DNA of 40,020 nucleotides from Chromobacterium aquaticum (GCF_021129195.1 NZ_JAJOHW010000034.1:1-40020); one strand, 5' to 3'. Counted from the first letter of the stretch, positions 30,436-38,907 are shown. A program made the numbers and translations. The notes: generated by a model from the sequence alone, not told the origin.

Positions 30436-31836
30436 TCAGCGCGGCAGCCATTCGGCGGCGTGGCTGCCCAGCGGCATAGAAGGCAGCGTCCAATGCGCCG
30501 GCGTCAAGGACAGCTGGGCCGCGTGGCGCACGGCGCGCAAGGCGCCGAAGTCGGACGCATAATCGCCCAGCCAGGGCGCGATCTGTTCCAGGCCGGGGTC
30601 CGCCACGGCGCAGCCGGCGTGGTCCGTGCCGAGCTGGCGCAGCCAGTGTCCCGTTTGCGCCAGCGAAACCCGCACCTGCCAGCTGCCGCCTTCTTGCGCT
30701 TGGCGAGAGAGCGCGGCGATGACGCCAAAAGCCAGCAGATAGCCGGCGGCATGGTCCAGCGCCTGGGCCGGCAGCGCGCGCGGCTGCACGCCGCCGAAAG
30801 CCGCCGTCTCCGCGTGATTGAAGCCGCTGGTGGTCTGCACCAGGGAATCGAAGCCGCGCCGTTCGGCCCAGGGGCCGGCGTGACCATAAGCGGACAGCGA
30901 GGCGTAGACGATGCCCGGGCGCAGACGCGCGGCCTGCTCCGGGCCGAAACCGAGCGCGGCGAGGCCGCCGGGCCGGTAGCCCTGGATGAAGACATCGGCT
31001 TCGCTCAGCAAGCGCCGCAGCTGCTCGCCATCGACAGCCTGACGCAAGTCCAGCTCGGCATTGCGCTTGCCGCGGCCGGTGTCGATGTCCAGCGGCAGGA
31101 TGGAGGGCAGCAGCGGCGAAGTGACGCGCAACACATCGGCGCCGTGAGCGGCCAGCACCCGGCCACCCACCGGGCCGGCGATGATGCGGGTCAGGTCCAG
31201 CGCGCGTATGCCCTGTAAGGGGCGCGGCGCGAAGGGCCGGGCCAGCGGCGGCGCGTCGCCGATGCGCTCTATGTTGAGCAAGGGCAGCGCGGCGACGGCC
31301 TGTCCCTGCGGGTGGCGGTCCCACTCGTCGAAGCTGCGCATCGCCGTGGCGACCAGGCCACGTTCGGCGGCAGCCTGTTCGAACTCGAAAGCCTGCCAGT
31401 CTTGCAAGGCGGCGGCCACGCTGTCCTTGTCGTGGCGGCAGTCCAGCAGCCGTAGAATGCCGTCGCGATGGTGGGGGAAATTGGTGTGGATGCGTACCCA
31501 GCGACCGTCGCCGCAAGGATAGGGGCCGGCGATGGCATCCCACAATTCGGGAGCCGGCGCGCCGTCGACGCGCAGATAGCGTTCGCTGCGGAATTCGGCG
31601 GCGGCGTGGGCGAGCTCGACCGAGACCGTCTGCGCCGCGCCGCCGCGCAGGCGCCAGAATTCGGCCGCCATCAGCGCGCTGGCGGCAATGCTGGCCTGGG
31701 CCAAGGCACCGATGGCAAAAGAGGAGGGCAGCGGCGCCTCGCCCGCCGGCAGCTGGGCACGCTCCAGCGCGGAGGGGTCGAGGGCGGCGGCGGCCCAGAG
31801 CTGGGTCAGGGCTTGTTGGCCGTTCAGTGTGGTCAT
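30436..31836 (-). CDS. Class III CoA-transferase (CaiB/BaiF family)
   Basis: 466 residues. The signature block is RALDLTRIIAGPVGGRVLAA, HGADVLRVTSP, then RGKRNAELDLR, FIQGYRPGGLAALGFGP, and RGFDSLVQTTSGF, whose Asp is the position that forms the acyl-anhydride in formyl-CoA transferase. The N-terminal ~200 residues are a second, divergent CoA-transferase-like segment that includes the run FAIGALAQASIAASALMAAEFWRLRGG, so the protein has the 'fused-like' order seen in some family members. Substrate acids unknown. ATG 31836 starts the conserved region; no strong ribosome site is seen, so the start is less sure. It lies between two flagellar segments without functional connection. Confidence 0.85.
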   Translation of the reverse strand: MTTLNGQQALTQLWAAAALDPSALERAQLPAGEAPLPSSFAIGALAQASIAASALMAAEFWRLRGGAAQTVSVELAHAAAEFRSERYLRVDGAPAPELWDAIAGPYPCGDGRWVRIHTNFPHHRDGILRLLDCRHDKDSVAAALQDWQAFEFEQAAAERGLVATAMRSFDEWDRHPQGQAVAALPLLNIERIGDAPPLARPFAPRPLQGIRALDLTRIIAGPVGGRVLAAHGADVLRVTSPLLPSILPLDIDTGRGKRNAELDLRQAVDGEQLRRLLSEADVFIQGYRPGGLAALGFGPEQAARLRPGIVYASLSAYGHAGPWAERRGFDSLVQTTSGFNHAETAAFGGVQPRALPAQALDHAAGYLLAFGVIAALSRQAQEGGSWQVRVSLAQTGHWLRQLGTDHAGCAVADPGLEQIAPWLGDYASDFGALRAVRHAAQLSLTPAHWTLPSMPLGSHAAEWLPR

Positions 31837-31926
31837 GGCGGTGTGGCGGCAGTGTTTATGACGTTGATCTTTCAACAGCCAGCGCCCATGCGTCAAGCAA
31901 TGTGATTTTTCACAATGGCGGCGGAT

Positions 31927-31953
31927 TTAAGTTTGCCGCGCGACGGCCGCCTT
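31927..31953 (+). promoter_or_regulatory. Candidate sigma28 promoter of the flagellin gene
   Basis: TTAAGTTT, 11 bases, GCCGCCTT. The -35 octamer matches 7 of 8 positions and the GCCG half of the -10 is exact with correct spacing, but the second half of the -10 is poor. About 57 bases upstream of the flagellin ATG. Confidence 0.5.
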
Positions 31954-32009
31954 GTGAGGGTAACGGCAGCGATGCCGGACCAACCAACCTGACTTCTGGA
32001 GCAAAAGCT

Positions 32010-33038
32010 ATGCTGAGCCTGCACACCAATATCGCCGCACTGAACACCAAGTCCAACCTGACCGGCACCCAAACCGCGCTGTCCACCTCGATGACCCGTC
32101 TGGGCACCGGCTTCCGCATCAACTCCGCAATGGACGACGCCGCTGGCCTGCAGATCGCCACCCGTCTGGACGCGCAAAGCCGCGGCATGCAAGTTGCGAT
32201 GAAGAATGCCCAGAACGGCATCTCCATGCTGCAAACCGCCGAAGGCGCGCTGAACGAAGTGTCCAACATCCTGCAGCGCATGAAGGACCTGTCCACCGAA
32301 GGCGCCAACGCCACCTCCACCAAGGCCGACAAGAGCGCGATGCAGTCCGAATTCGCCGAACTGGGCAAGGAACTGACCAACATCATGAAGAACACTTCCT
32401 TCGGCGGTGAAAAACTGCTGCAAGGCGGCAAGCTGACCGAAGAGATGAAGTTCCAGATCGGCGCGTCGGCCGACGAATCCATGACGGTGAACATGAAGGA
32501 TGGCATGACCGCGCTGAACAATGCGCTGGGCAGCGTTTCCAAGACCTTCTTCAAGGATGACAAGGCCGGCACTGACTACACAGCTGCAGTCAAGACCGCT
32601 ACCGATGCGATGCCGGCTCTGGTCAAGGCGACCGATGATGCCAAAACCGCTTACGACGCAGCCCCCGATGACACCAAGAAAGCCGCTTACGAGACCGCGC
32701 TGAAGGCTCAGCAAGACGGCCAAGCCGCTCTGGACAAGGTAGCCAAGGGCGATGAAATCGGCAAAGCCGACACCATCAACACCATCCAGGCCGCTCTGGA
32801 TTCGGTAGGCTCGGTTCGTTCCTCCCTGGGCGCCAACGCCAACCGTCTGGACCACGTGAACAACAACCTGGCCAACGTCAACAACAACACCCTGGCCGCC
32901 AAGGGTCGTATCATGGATACCGACTACGCCAACGAAAGCGCCAGCATGACCTCCAAGCAAATGCTGATGCAAGCCGGCACCTCCATGCTGAAGCAAAGCG
33001 GCAGCATGAGCAGCCTGGCCATGTCCCTGCTGCAGTAA
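32010..33038 (+). CDS. fliC: Flagellin
   Basis: 342 residues. Conserved D0/D1 termini: MLSLHTNIAALNTKSNLTGT, then MTRLGTGFRINSAMDDAAGL and QIATRLDAQSRGMQ at the N-terminus; MDTDYANESASMTSKQMLMQ and AGTSMLKQSGSMSSLAMSLL at the C-terminus. The central variable part (about 170-265) is short and rich in Ala, Lys and Asp. The termini look closer to lateral-type flagellins (LafA-like start MLSxHTN) than to polar FliC, so the symbol is provisional. GGAG precedes the ATG. Codon use is more A/T-tolerant and uniform than in neighbours, as expected for a highly expressed gene. Followed by a strong terminator. Confidence 0.94.
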   Translation: MLSLHTNIAALNTKSNLTGTQTALSTSMTRLGTGFRINSAMDDAAGLQIATRLDAQSRGMQVAMKNAQNGISMLQTAEGALNEVSNILQRMKDLSTEGANATSTKADKSAMQSEFAELGKELTNIMKNTSFGGEKLLQGGKLTEEMKFQIGASADESMTVNMKDGMTALNNALGSVSKTFFKDDKAGTDYTAAVKTATDAMPALVKATDDAKTAYDAAPDDTKKAAYETALKAQQDGQAALDKVAKGDEIGKADTINTIQAALDSVGSVRSSLGANANRLDHVNNNLANVNNNTLAAKGRIMDTDYANESASMTSKQMLMQAGTSMLKQSGSMSSLAMSLLQ

Positions 33039-33072
33039 TCCACGATTTAGCGTCGATCCGGTGCGAATCCGA

Positions 33073-33101
33073 AGCCAGCTGCGTATGCGGCTGGCTTTTT
33101 T
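33073..33101 (+). terminator. Rho-independent terminator after flagellin
   Basis: AGCCAGCTGC, loop GTAT, GCGGCTGGCT followed by six T (33096-33101); one G-T pair in the stem. It ends 25 bases before the ribosome site of the next gene. Confidence 0.85.
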
Positions 33102-33138
33102 GCGTCGTGAGTCTGGATTTTTTTGAAGGAGTAGGGCC

Positions 33139-34128
33139 ATTTCAATTCGAGCGATTACCGCGGCGACGCCGGTCACGCCGAGCGCGCCTCTCTCGTCGGG
33201 CGCGCAGCCGGGCGCGGAACTGACGCCGGGCCGGCAATGGCAGGCGGTGCTGAGCCGAGCGGCCGACGGCCGGCCACTGTTGAGCGGCGACGGCATCCAG
33301 TTGGCGTTGCCGGCCTGGCCGCCTGGCGCGGCCGAGCTGAGCCCCGGCACGGTGCTGAAAGTGCTGGTGCTGGCCACCCAGCCGCGGCTGCAGTTGTCAC
33401 TGCAGTTGGAGCGTCAGGGGGCGGAGCCTGAGGGCGAAACGCTGGCGCGCGCATGGCAGCTGGAGCAGGCAGCCATGCCCAGGCTGGCGAAGCCGCTGCC
33501 GGCCGCCGCTGAATTGGCCCAGGCCTGGCGGCAGGCCTTGCTGGGGCGGTTGACGCAGGCGGCGGCGCAATTCCAGCAGGCTGGCGGCAGCCATCTGCCT
33601 GGAGCCTTGCTGCAACAATTGCCGGAACTGGCCTTGGCGGGGGTGCGCAATGCCGCCGGCGAGCCGCCCTTGCCGTTGACGCTGCCGTTCTGGCTGTGGG
33701 GCGGCCCGGCGCTGACGCTGAGCGTGGAGGATGCGCTGGAGCGGGAGCCGGAATCGGAGCAGGATGATCTTGACCTTGTGTTGTGGCTGACCGCGCCGGG
33801 CATAGGCGCGTTTTGCCTGCGTGTTCGGAGCGTGGCGGATGGGGTGGCGCTGGCGTTTGCGGCGCCGGCCGAGGCGTGCGTGGCCTTGCGCCAGCGGTTG
33901 CCCGAGATTGTCGAAGCGGTTGCGCGCGGCGGCGGCAAGCTGTGCGGCTGCCTGATTGGCGAACGGATGCCGTGGCGCGGCCTGGCCATCAGCCGCCATG
34001 GCGCCACCGGTCTGCAGGCGCAGCGCTTGTCGCCGCTGTTGTTCGCGGTGGCGGCGGAAGTGGCCGGCCAACTGCTGGCTGAACCGGGCGGCGCGGCCGC
34101 TCCGGCCTGTGGCAGCGGTGGTCTATAG
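33139..34128 (+). CDS. FliK-like (hook-length control type) protein with probable ATT start
   Basis: 329 residues if translation starts at ATT 33139, which stands 7 bases after a perfect AAGGAG (33126-33131); an in-frame TGA at 33124 bars any earlier start. The first conventional in-frame start is GTG 33247, without a ribosome site and inside coding-type sequence. The chain is Ala/Leu/Gln-rich. Residues about 210-290 (LWLTAPGIGAFCLRVRSVAD, VALAFAAPAEACVALRQRLP, then GGGKLCGCLIGE) resemble the C-terminal Flg_hook domain of FliK in pattern of strands and helix. It follows the flagellin terminator by ~40 bases. FliK assignment is tentative; the reading frame is well supported by composition. Confidence 0.65.
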   Translation: MSIRAITAATPVTPSAPLSSGAQPGAELTPGRQWQAVLSRAADGRPLLSGDGIQLALPAWPPGAAELSPGTVLKVLVLATQPRLQLSLQLERQGAEPEGETLARAWQLEQAAMPRLAKPLPAAAELAQAWRQALLGRLTQAAAQFQQAGGSHLPGALLQQLPELALAGVRNAAGEPPLPLTLPFWLWGGPALTLSVEDALEREPESEQDDLDLVLWLTAPGIGAFCLRVRSVADGVALAFAAPAEACVALRQRLPEIVEAVARGGGKLCGCLIGERMPWRGLAISRHGATGLQAQRLSPLLFAVAAEVAGQLLAEPGGAAAPACGSGGL

Positions 34129-34135
34129 TGTCTGC

Positions 34136-35200
34136 ATGATTCGACTGTTCGCGCTGCTACTGTGCCTGACCGGCTTGGTTCTGGCCGCAGGCAAGCCTGC
34201 GCCGGCCAGGCCGGCCGATCCCGCGCGGGAATGGACCGAGTGGGACGGCCCGCTGCACGGGCCGGCGGCGCAAACCGGCCGCGAGGTGTGGTTTCTGGCA
34301 TCGGACCTGCGCAATGGCGGCGTGGTCGGCGTTTACCGCGGGTTGGAAGAGGCCGGCCGCTTGCTAGACTGGCGGCTGACGCTGTTGGACGGGCAGGGGC
34401 GGCAGGACTCGCTGCGCGGCTTTCTAGAACGCGCCGCGCGCGAACACCCCGCCGCGGTGGCGTTGGGTGGTTTCGACGCCAAGGAATTCAAACCGCAGAT
34501 CCAGCGCCTGCTCGCCGCCGGCGTGGTGGTGGTGGGCTGGCATGCCGGCGACAAGCCGGGGCCGGCACCGGGCCTATTGTTCACCAATATCTCCACCGAT
34601 CCGCTGGCCGCCGCCCAGGCGGCGGCCGATTATGTCATCGCCAGCCGCAGCGGCCCGATAGGCGTGGTGCTGTTCACCGACAGCCGCTTCGCCATCGCCA
34701 GCGCCAAGACCAGGCAAGCGCAGCGCCAATTGCAGGCATGCCGACGCTGCAAGGTGCTGGCGGTGGAGGATATTTCCCTAGCGCGGGTGCAGCAACTGTT
34801 GCCGGCGCGGGTGAGCGTGCTGTACCAGCGTTATGGCGCCAGCTGGACCCATAGCATAGGCATCAATGATCTGTATTACGACTCCATAGGCTATCCACTG
34901 GGACGGCTGCACGCGGAGGTGGCCAATGTGTCGCTGGGCGACGGCTCCTTCACCGCGATGCGGCGCATCCGCGCGGGTCTGATGCAGGTCGCGACCATCG
35001 CCGAGCCCTTGCATCTGCATGGCTGGCAACTGGCCGACGAACTGAACCGCGCGTTTGCCGGCCGGCCGCCCAGCCTCTATGTCACCCAGCCGCATCTGCT
35101 GACCAGGCAGACGATACGCGAGGTCTATTTGAGCATCGGCTACGATCCGGCCAATGGCTATCGCAACGCCTATGCCGCCATCTGGTTTCCCCGCCATTGA
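34136..35200 (+). CDS. Orphan periplasmic sugar-binding-protein-like protein
   Basis: 354 residues. A signal peptide (MIRLFALLLCLTGLVLAA) directs export. The rest resembles type I periplasmic binding proteins (Peripla_BP family): VWFLASDLRNGGVVGVYRGL, AVALGGFDAKEFKPQIQRLL, VVVVGWHAGDKPGPAPG, NISTDPLAAAQAAADYVIAS and GVVLFTDSRFAIASAKTR. No permease, ATPase or histidine kinase is adjacent, so it may feed a distant transporter or act as the sensor partner of a kinase elsewhere. Starts 7 bases after the FliK-like stop, so co-transcription is possible. ATG 34136 is the only start giving a signal peptide. Confidence 0.8.
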   Translation: MIRLFALLLCLTGLVLAAGKPAPARPADPAREWTEWDGPLHGPAAQTGREVWFLASDLRNGGVVGVYRGLEEAGRLLDWRLTLLDGQGRQDSLRGFLERAAREHPAAVALGGFDAKEFKPQIQRLLAAGVVVVGWHAGDKPGPAPGLLFTNISTDPLAAAQAAADYVIASRSGPIGVVLFTDSRFAIASAKTRQAQRQLQACRRCKVLAVEDISLARVQQLLPARVSVLYQRYGASWTHSIGINDLYYDSIGYPLGRLHAEVANVSLGDGSFTAMRRIRAGLMQVATIAEPLHLHGWQLADELNRAFAGRPPSLYVTQPHLLTRQTIREVYLSIGYDPANGYRNAYAAIWFPRH

Positions 35201-35253
35201 TTTGCCCGTCCGCGCGTGTTTAACTGGCGCTCACCCAATTTGATGCCGATTTC

Positions 35254-36018
35254 ATGACCGTCACGATGTCCCCGCAAGTTCTGAGCCATTTGCTGCTGGG
35301 TTCCCTGTTGTTGCCGCCGCTCAATCTGCTGCTGATGATGCTGTTTGGGCTGGGCCTGCGCCGCCGTTGGCCGCGCTTGGGCGGCCTCCTGTTGGCCCTG
35401 GGCATGGCGGGCCTGTATGCCTTGAGCACACCGATGCTGGCGATGTGGCTGAACCGGGGCCTGGAAGTCTACCCGGCGCTGGACGCCGGGCAATTGGCGC
35501 GCGTGGACGCCATCGTGGTGCTGTCCGGCGGCAAGAAGCCGGCGCCGGAATATGGAGGCATGGAACCGGGAGCGGACTCGCTGGCGCGGCTGCGCTATGG
35601 CGCGCGGCTGGCGCGCCAAAGCGGCAAGCCCTTATTGCTGAGCGGCGGCGCGCCGCAGGGTGGGGAGGCCGAGGCCGCGGTGATGGCGCGGGTGTTGCGC
35701 CAGGATTACGGGCTGTCGCCGCGCTGGGTGGAAACGCGCTCCGACACCACGCTGGAAAATGCCCGCTATGCGGCGGCGATGTTGCGCGCTGACGGAGTAG
35801 AGCGGATTGCGCTGGTCAGCCAGGGCTGGCATTTGCGGCGCGCATTGCCGATGTTCCAGCGGCAAGGGCTGGAAGTGAGCGCCGCGCCCACCGGTTTCAT
35901 CCGCTACGACGGCGGCGGCATCGCGTGGTATCTGCCCAGTGGACGGGCGATGCAGGAGAGCCATTCCGCCTTGCGCGAGTGGCTGGGCATATTGTTCTAC
36001 CGTTTGAAAGGGGAGTAA
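35254..36018 (+). CDS. YdcF/SanA-family (DUF218) membrane protein
   Basis: 254 residues. Two N-terminal membrane helices (about 11-33 and 42-62) are followed by the DUF218 domain: VDAIVVLSGGKKPAPEYGGM, SLARLRYGARLARQSGKPLL, LSGGAPQGGEAEAAVM, ETRSDTTLENARYAAAMLRA and ALVSQGWHLRRALPMFQRQG. The family includes ElyC and SanA, linked to envelope integrity and lipid-carrier metabolism; the reaction is not firmly known. Start is ambiguous between 35254 and 35266; neither has a strong ribosome site. The AraC-type gene starts 4 bases after its stop, suggesting an operon. Confidence 0.87.
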   Translation: MTVTMSPQVLSHLLLGSLLLPPLNLLLMMLFGLGLRRRWPRLGGLLLALGMAGLYALSTPMLAMWLNRGLEVYPALDAGQLARVDAIVVLSGGKKPAPEYGGMEPGADSLARLRYGARLARQSGKPLLLSGGAPQGGEAEAAVMARVLRQDYGLSPRWVETRSDTTLENARYAAAMLRADGVERIALVSQGWHLRRALPMFQRQGLEVSAAPTGFIRYDGGGIAWYLPSGRAMQESHSALREWLGILFYRLKGE

Positions 36019-36022
36019 GCCG

Positions 36023-36838
36023 ATGTCGGAACCTGCCGTGACGCATCGCTTCTGGCGCGAAGCCGCCTTGCCGCAATTCGAGGCGCGCTCGGTGGCCGAT
36101 GGCCGCAAAGTCTGTTACGCCAAGCATGCGCATGAAACCTTCTCGATAGGCGCGATCACCGCTGGCGCTTGCGATTACTTCAACGGCAAGATCCGCCGCA
36201 GCGAACAGGGCGCCCTGGTACTGATGAACCCGGGCGATACCCATGCCTGCAATCCGGTGGCCGACCAGGCCTGGTCCTACCGCATGCTATACGTGGATGT
36301 GGGCTGGCTGGGGCGGATGCAGCAGGCATTAGGCGTAGACCAGGTCGGCGGCTTCCGCCCGCTGGGCGCGGCGATGAGCCGCCACCATGGTTTGTTCTCC
36401 GGCTTCAACGCCATGTTCACGCTGCTGTGCGATGCCGGGCGCGAGCCCCTGGAAAAAGACATTGCGGCGGCGGCTTTCTTCGGCGAGCTGCATCCCTTGC
36501 TGGGCCTGGCGCCGGCGGCGGCGGAGTCCAATCTGCGCCTGGAGCGGGCGGCGGAATATATCGCCGCCCATTGCGCGCAGTCCTTGCGCCTGGAAGACAT
36601 CAGCCGGGAGGCTGGCTTGTCGGCTTCATACTTGATCCGCGCGTTCAAACAGCGCTACGGCGTGACGCCGCACGGCTTCCTGCTGAGCCAGCGCGTGTCG
36701 CTGGCGCGCCGGCTGGTGCGCGGCGGCTTGCCGCTGGCGCAAGTGGCGCAGGATGCCGGCTTTTCCGATCAGGCGCATCTGCAAAAAGTGTTCAAGCAGT
36801 ATGTCGCCGCCACGCCGGGCCAATACCGCGCGGGCTAG
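36023..36838 (+). CDS. AraC-family transcriptional regulator
   Basis: 271 residues. The N-terminal cupin-like sensing domain (about 20-150) has the AraC-binding pattern with HAHETFSIGAITAGACDYFN and LMNPGDTHACNPV. Two helix-turn-helix motifs follow at about 180-270: LRLEDISREAGLSASYLIRA then FKQRYGVTPHGFLL, and LPLAQVAQDAGFSDQAHLQK then VFKQYVAATPGQYRAG. GGGGAG precedes ATG 36023. Converges on a LysE-type exporter (the two stop codons share the bases CTAG), an arrangement in which regulators of this kind often control the exporter. Confidence 0.92.
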   Translation: MSEPAVTHRFWREAALPQFEARSVADGRKVCYAKHAHETFSIGAITAGACDYFNGKIRRSEQGALVLMNPGDTHACNPVADQAWSYRMLYVDVGWLGRMQQALGVDQVGGFRPLGAAMSRHHGLFSGFNAMFTLLCDAGREPLEKDIAAAAFFGELHPLLGLAPAAAESNLRLERAAEYIAAHCAQSLRLEDISREAGLSASYLIRAFKQRYGVTPHGFLLSQRVSLARRLVRGGLPLAQVAQDAGFSDQAHLQKVFKQYVAATPGQYRAG

Positions 36839-37425
36839 ACCGGCGTCAACAGCCCCAGCGCGCTGAGTCCCAATAGGGCGGCCATCAACTGGTTGAAGCG
36901 GCGTAGCCGATTGGGCGAGTTCAATTGCCGGCCCAGCCAGGCGCCGGCCAGCGCCCAGCAAGCCACCGAGGCGTAGCAGATCAGAAAGTAGATCGCGGCG
37001 AAACGCCATAAGGCCATGGTGTCCTGACCCGAGGTGAACGCCGCGCAGCCGGCCAGCGCGGCGATCCAGGCCTTGGGGTTCAGCCATTGAACCGCCGCGC
37101 CGCGCCACCAGCTGGGCCGGGCGCCATTCTGTTCCCACTCCAGCCTGCCGTCGCTGCGCGCCAATTGATAAGCCATATAAAGCAGGAAAGCCACGCCCGC
37201 CCACTGCAGCCCATGCGTCAGCGCCGGCCATTGCCGCAAGGTCTGTTCCAATCCCAATCCGGTCAGCAGCAGCAATAAGGTGAAGCCGGCGGTGGCGCCG
37301 CCGACGTGGCGCATGGCGGCGCGCGCGCCATATTGGGCGCCGCCGCTGAGGGCGATGAGGTTGACCGGCCCCGGCGTGATGGAGGCCGCCAGCGCGAAAC
37401 CGGCCATGGCGAGAGTCTGATTCAT
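36835..37425 (-). CDS. LysE-family amino-acid or small-metabolite exporter
   Basis: 196 residues with about six membrane helices. The N-terminal FALAASITPGPVNLIALSGG and the GARAAMRHVGGATAGFTLLL segment are LysE/RhtB signatures, as is QWLNPKAWIAALAGCAAF. It exports amino acids or related small molecules; specificity cannot be read from sequence. AGGAAAC precedes ATG 37425. Its end meets the AraC regulator tail-to-tail with a 4-base overlap. Confidence 0.92.
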   Translation of the reverse strand: MNQTLAMAGFALAASITPGPVNLIALSGGAQYGARAAMRHVGGATAGFTLLLLLTGLGLEQTLRQWPALTHGLQWAGVAFLLYMAYQLARSDGRLEWEQNGARPSWWRGAAVQWLNPKAWIAALAGCAAFTSGQDTMALWRFAAIYFLICYASVACWALAGAWLGRQLNSPNRLRRFNQLMAALLGLSALGLLTPV

Positions 37426-37524
37426 GATGTTTCCTGGTGGGTGGGCAATGCGGACACAGTAGCCAGATGGAGCGAGGGCGTATTGTAGAAAATTGACCTG
37501 CTGCTTGGCGGCTCAAAAATGCCT

Positions 37525-37553
37525 TTGACATTGTCGGTTTGGTGTAATACCAA
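37525..37553 (+). promoter_or_regulatory. Chitinase promoter
   Basis: A perfect -35 (TTGACA), 17-base spacer, and a -10 of TACCAA, about 96 bases before the chitinase ATG. The weak -10 overlaps operator-like repeats, as in regulated promoters. Confidence 0.45.
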
Positions 37554-37563
37554 TCAAATACCA
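37539..37563. promoter_or_regulatory. Operator-like repeats over the chitinase promoter
   Basis: TTGGT-GTAAT-ACCAA is a 15-base inverted repeat covering the spacer and -10. Within it AATACCA (37546) is repeated 11 bases on (37557), one helical turn apart, the reverse of TGGTATT. The same TTGGTATT word occurs between the amino-sugar kinase and ROK genes. Confidence 0.45.
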
Positions 37564-37648
37564 GCTGTGATCTGGTCCGGTGGCTCAACAAGAGGCGCGC
37601 AGCCAGCGCGCGACGATGCGCCGCCGCGAATCCAAAGGAGGATGCTGC

Positions 37649-38896
37649 ATGCTCTTGAATTGGAAAACCATGCTGTTGGCGCCCGTGTGCGCGCTGGCCC
37701 TGGGTGCTGGACCGGCCAGCGCCGCGGCGTGCCCGGACTGGCGGGAAGGCGCAACTTATCAGATGGGCGATGTGGTGGCCTATGCCGCGGCCAATTACAC
37801 CGCGCGCGCCGCCCATACCGCCTATGTCGGCGCCAATTGGAACCCGCCGGCCACGCCCACGCTGTGGCAGGCCGGAGGGAGCTGCGGCGCGCCTCCGACG
37901 CCGGGGCCGGATCCTACGCCGCCGCAGCCGGGCCCGTCCGCTCCGTTCGCCAAGCACGCCTTGGTGGGCTACTGGCATAACTTCACCAATCCCAGCGGCG
38001 ATACGTATCCGCTCAGCCAGGTCAGCGATGACTGGGATGTGATCGTCGTCGCATTCGCCGACGACGCCGGCAATGGCAATCTCAGCTTCACCTTGGACCC
38101 CAAGGCCGGTTCCGAGGCGCAATTCATTCAAGACATCCGCGCCAAGCAGGCCAAGGGCAAGAAAGTGGTGCTGTCGCTGGGCGGGCAGAATGGCTCGGTC
38201 ACCCTGAATTCGCCGGCACAGACGCAGAATTTCGTCAACAGCCTCTACGCCATCATTGCCAAGTACGGTTTCGACGGCATAGATCTGGACCTGGAAAGCG
38301 GAGTCTCGCAGGGCGCGCCCATCATCGGCAACCTGATCAGCGGGGTGCGGCAGCTCAAGGCCAAGCTGGGGGCCGGCTTTTACTTGTCGATGGCGCCGGA
38401 GCATCCCTATGTCCAGGGCGGCTATGTCGCCTACGGCAGCATCTGGGGCGCCTATCTGCCCATCATCGACGCGCTGCGCGAGGATTTGAGCGTGATCCAT
38501 GTGCAGTACTACAACAATGGCGGCTTGAACACGCCGTATTCCACCGCCGCGCTGGCGGAAGGCAGCGTGGACATGCTGGTGGGCGGCAGCAAGATGCTGA
38601 TCGAGGGCTTCCCGCTGGCTTATGGCGCTTCCGGCAGCTTCAAGGGCTTGCGGCCGGACCAGGTGGCCTTCGGCGTGCCTTCCGGCCGCAGTTCCGCCAA
38701 TTCCGGCTTTGTCAGCGCCGATACCGTGATCAAGTCGCTGGATTGCCTGATGGCAATGAAAAACTGCGGCGGCGTCAAGCCCAATCAGGCCTACCCCAAC
38801 TTTCGCGGCGTGATGAGCTGGTCCATCAACTGGGACCGCAAGGATGGCTTCCCGCTCTCGCGGCCGGTGGGCGCGTCACTTCGCGGCCGCAACTGA
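37649..38896 (+). CDS. Secreted GH18 chitinase with CBM5/12 chitin-binding domain
   Basis: 415 residues. Signal peptide 1-25 (cleavage near PASA-A). Residues about 27-75 are a CBM5/12 (ACPDWREGATYQMGDVVAYA, ANYTARAAHTAYVGANWNPP, then LWQAGGSC). A Pro-rich linker (77-95) leads to the GH18 barrel: VVLSLGGQNGS, then the catalytic DxxDxDxE motif FDGIDLDLES with acid Glu216, MAPEHPY, QYYNNGG and MSWSINWD. The order and length match ChiD/ChiC-type bacterial chitinases. ATG 37649 has AAAGGAGG upstream. A strong shared terminator follows. It would release chito-oligosaccharides for the import locus at 5638-12763. Confidence 0.96.
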   Translation: MLLNWKTMLLAPVCALALGAGPASAAACPDWREGATYQMGDVVAYAAANYTARAAHTAYVGANWNPPATPTLWQAGGSCGAPPTPGPDPTPPQPGPSAPFAKHALVGYWHNFTNPSGDTYPLSQVSDDWDVIVVAFADDAGNGNLSFTLDPKAGSEAQFIQDIRAKQAKGKKVVLSLGGQNGSVTLNSPAQTQNFVNSLYAIIAKYGFDGIDLDLESGVSQGAPIIGNLISGVRQLKAKLGAGFYLSMAPEHPYVQGGYVAYGSIWGAYLPIIDALREDLSVIHVQYYNNGGLNTPYSTAALAEGSVDMLVGGSKMLIEGFPLAYGASGSFKGLRPDQVAFGVPSGRSSANSGFVSADTVIKSLDCLMAMKNCGGVKPNQAYPNFRGVMSWSINWDRKDGFPLSRPVGASLRGRN

Positions 38897-38907
38897 AGCG
38901 CGCAAAA

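Noticed and set aside
31893-33377. Long minus-strand open frame (494 codons) opposite flagellin
   Set aside because: It is the complement of the flagellin coding frame; composition is repetitive Gly/Val/His and no family is recognisable. High GC with biased codons creates such frames.
36626-38500. 624-codon minus-strand frame across AraC, LysE and chitinase genes
   Set aside because: Crosses three genes with clear families and a promoter region; composition is non-protein-like.
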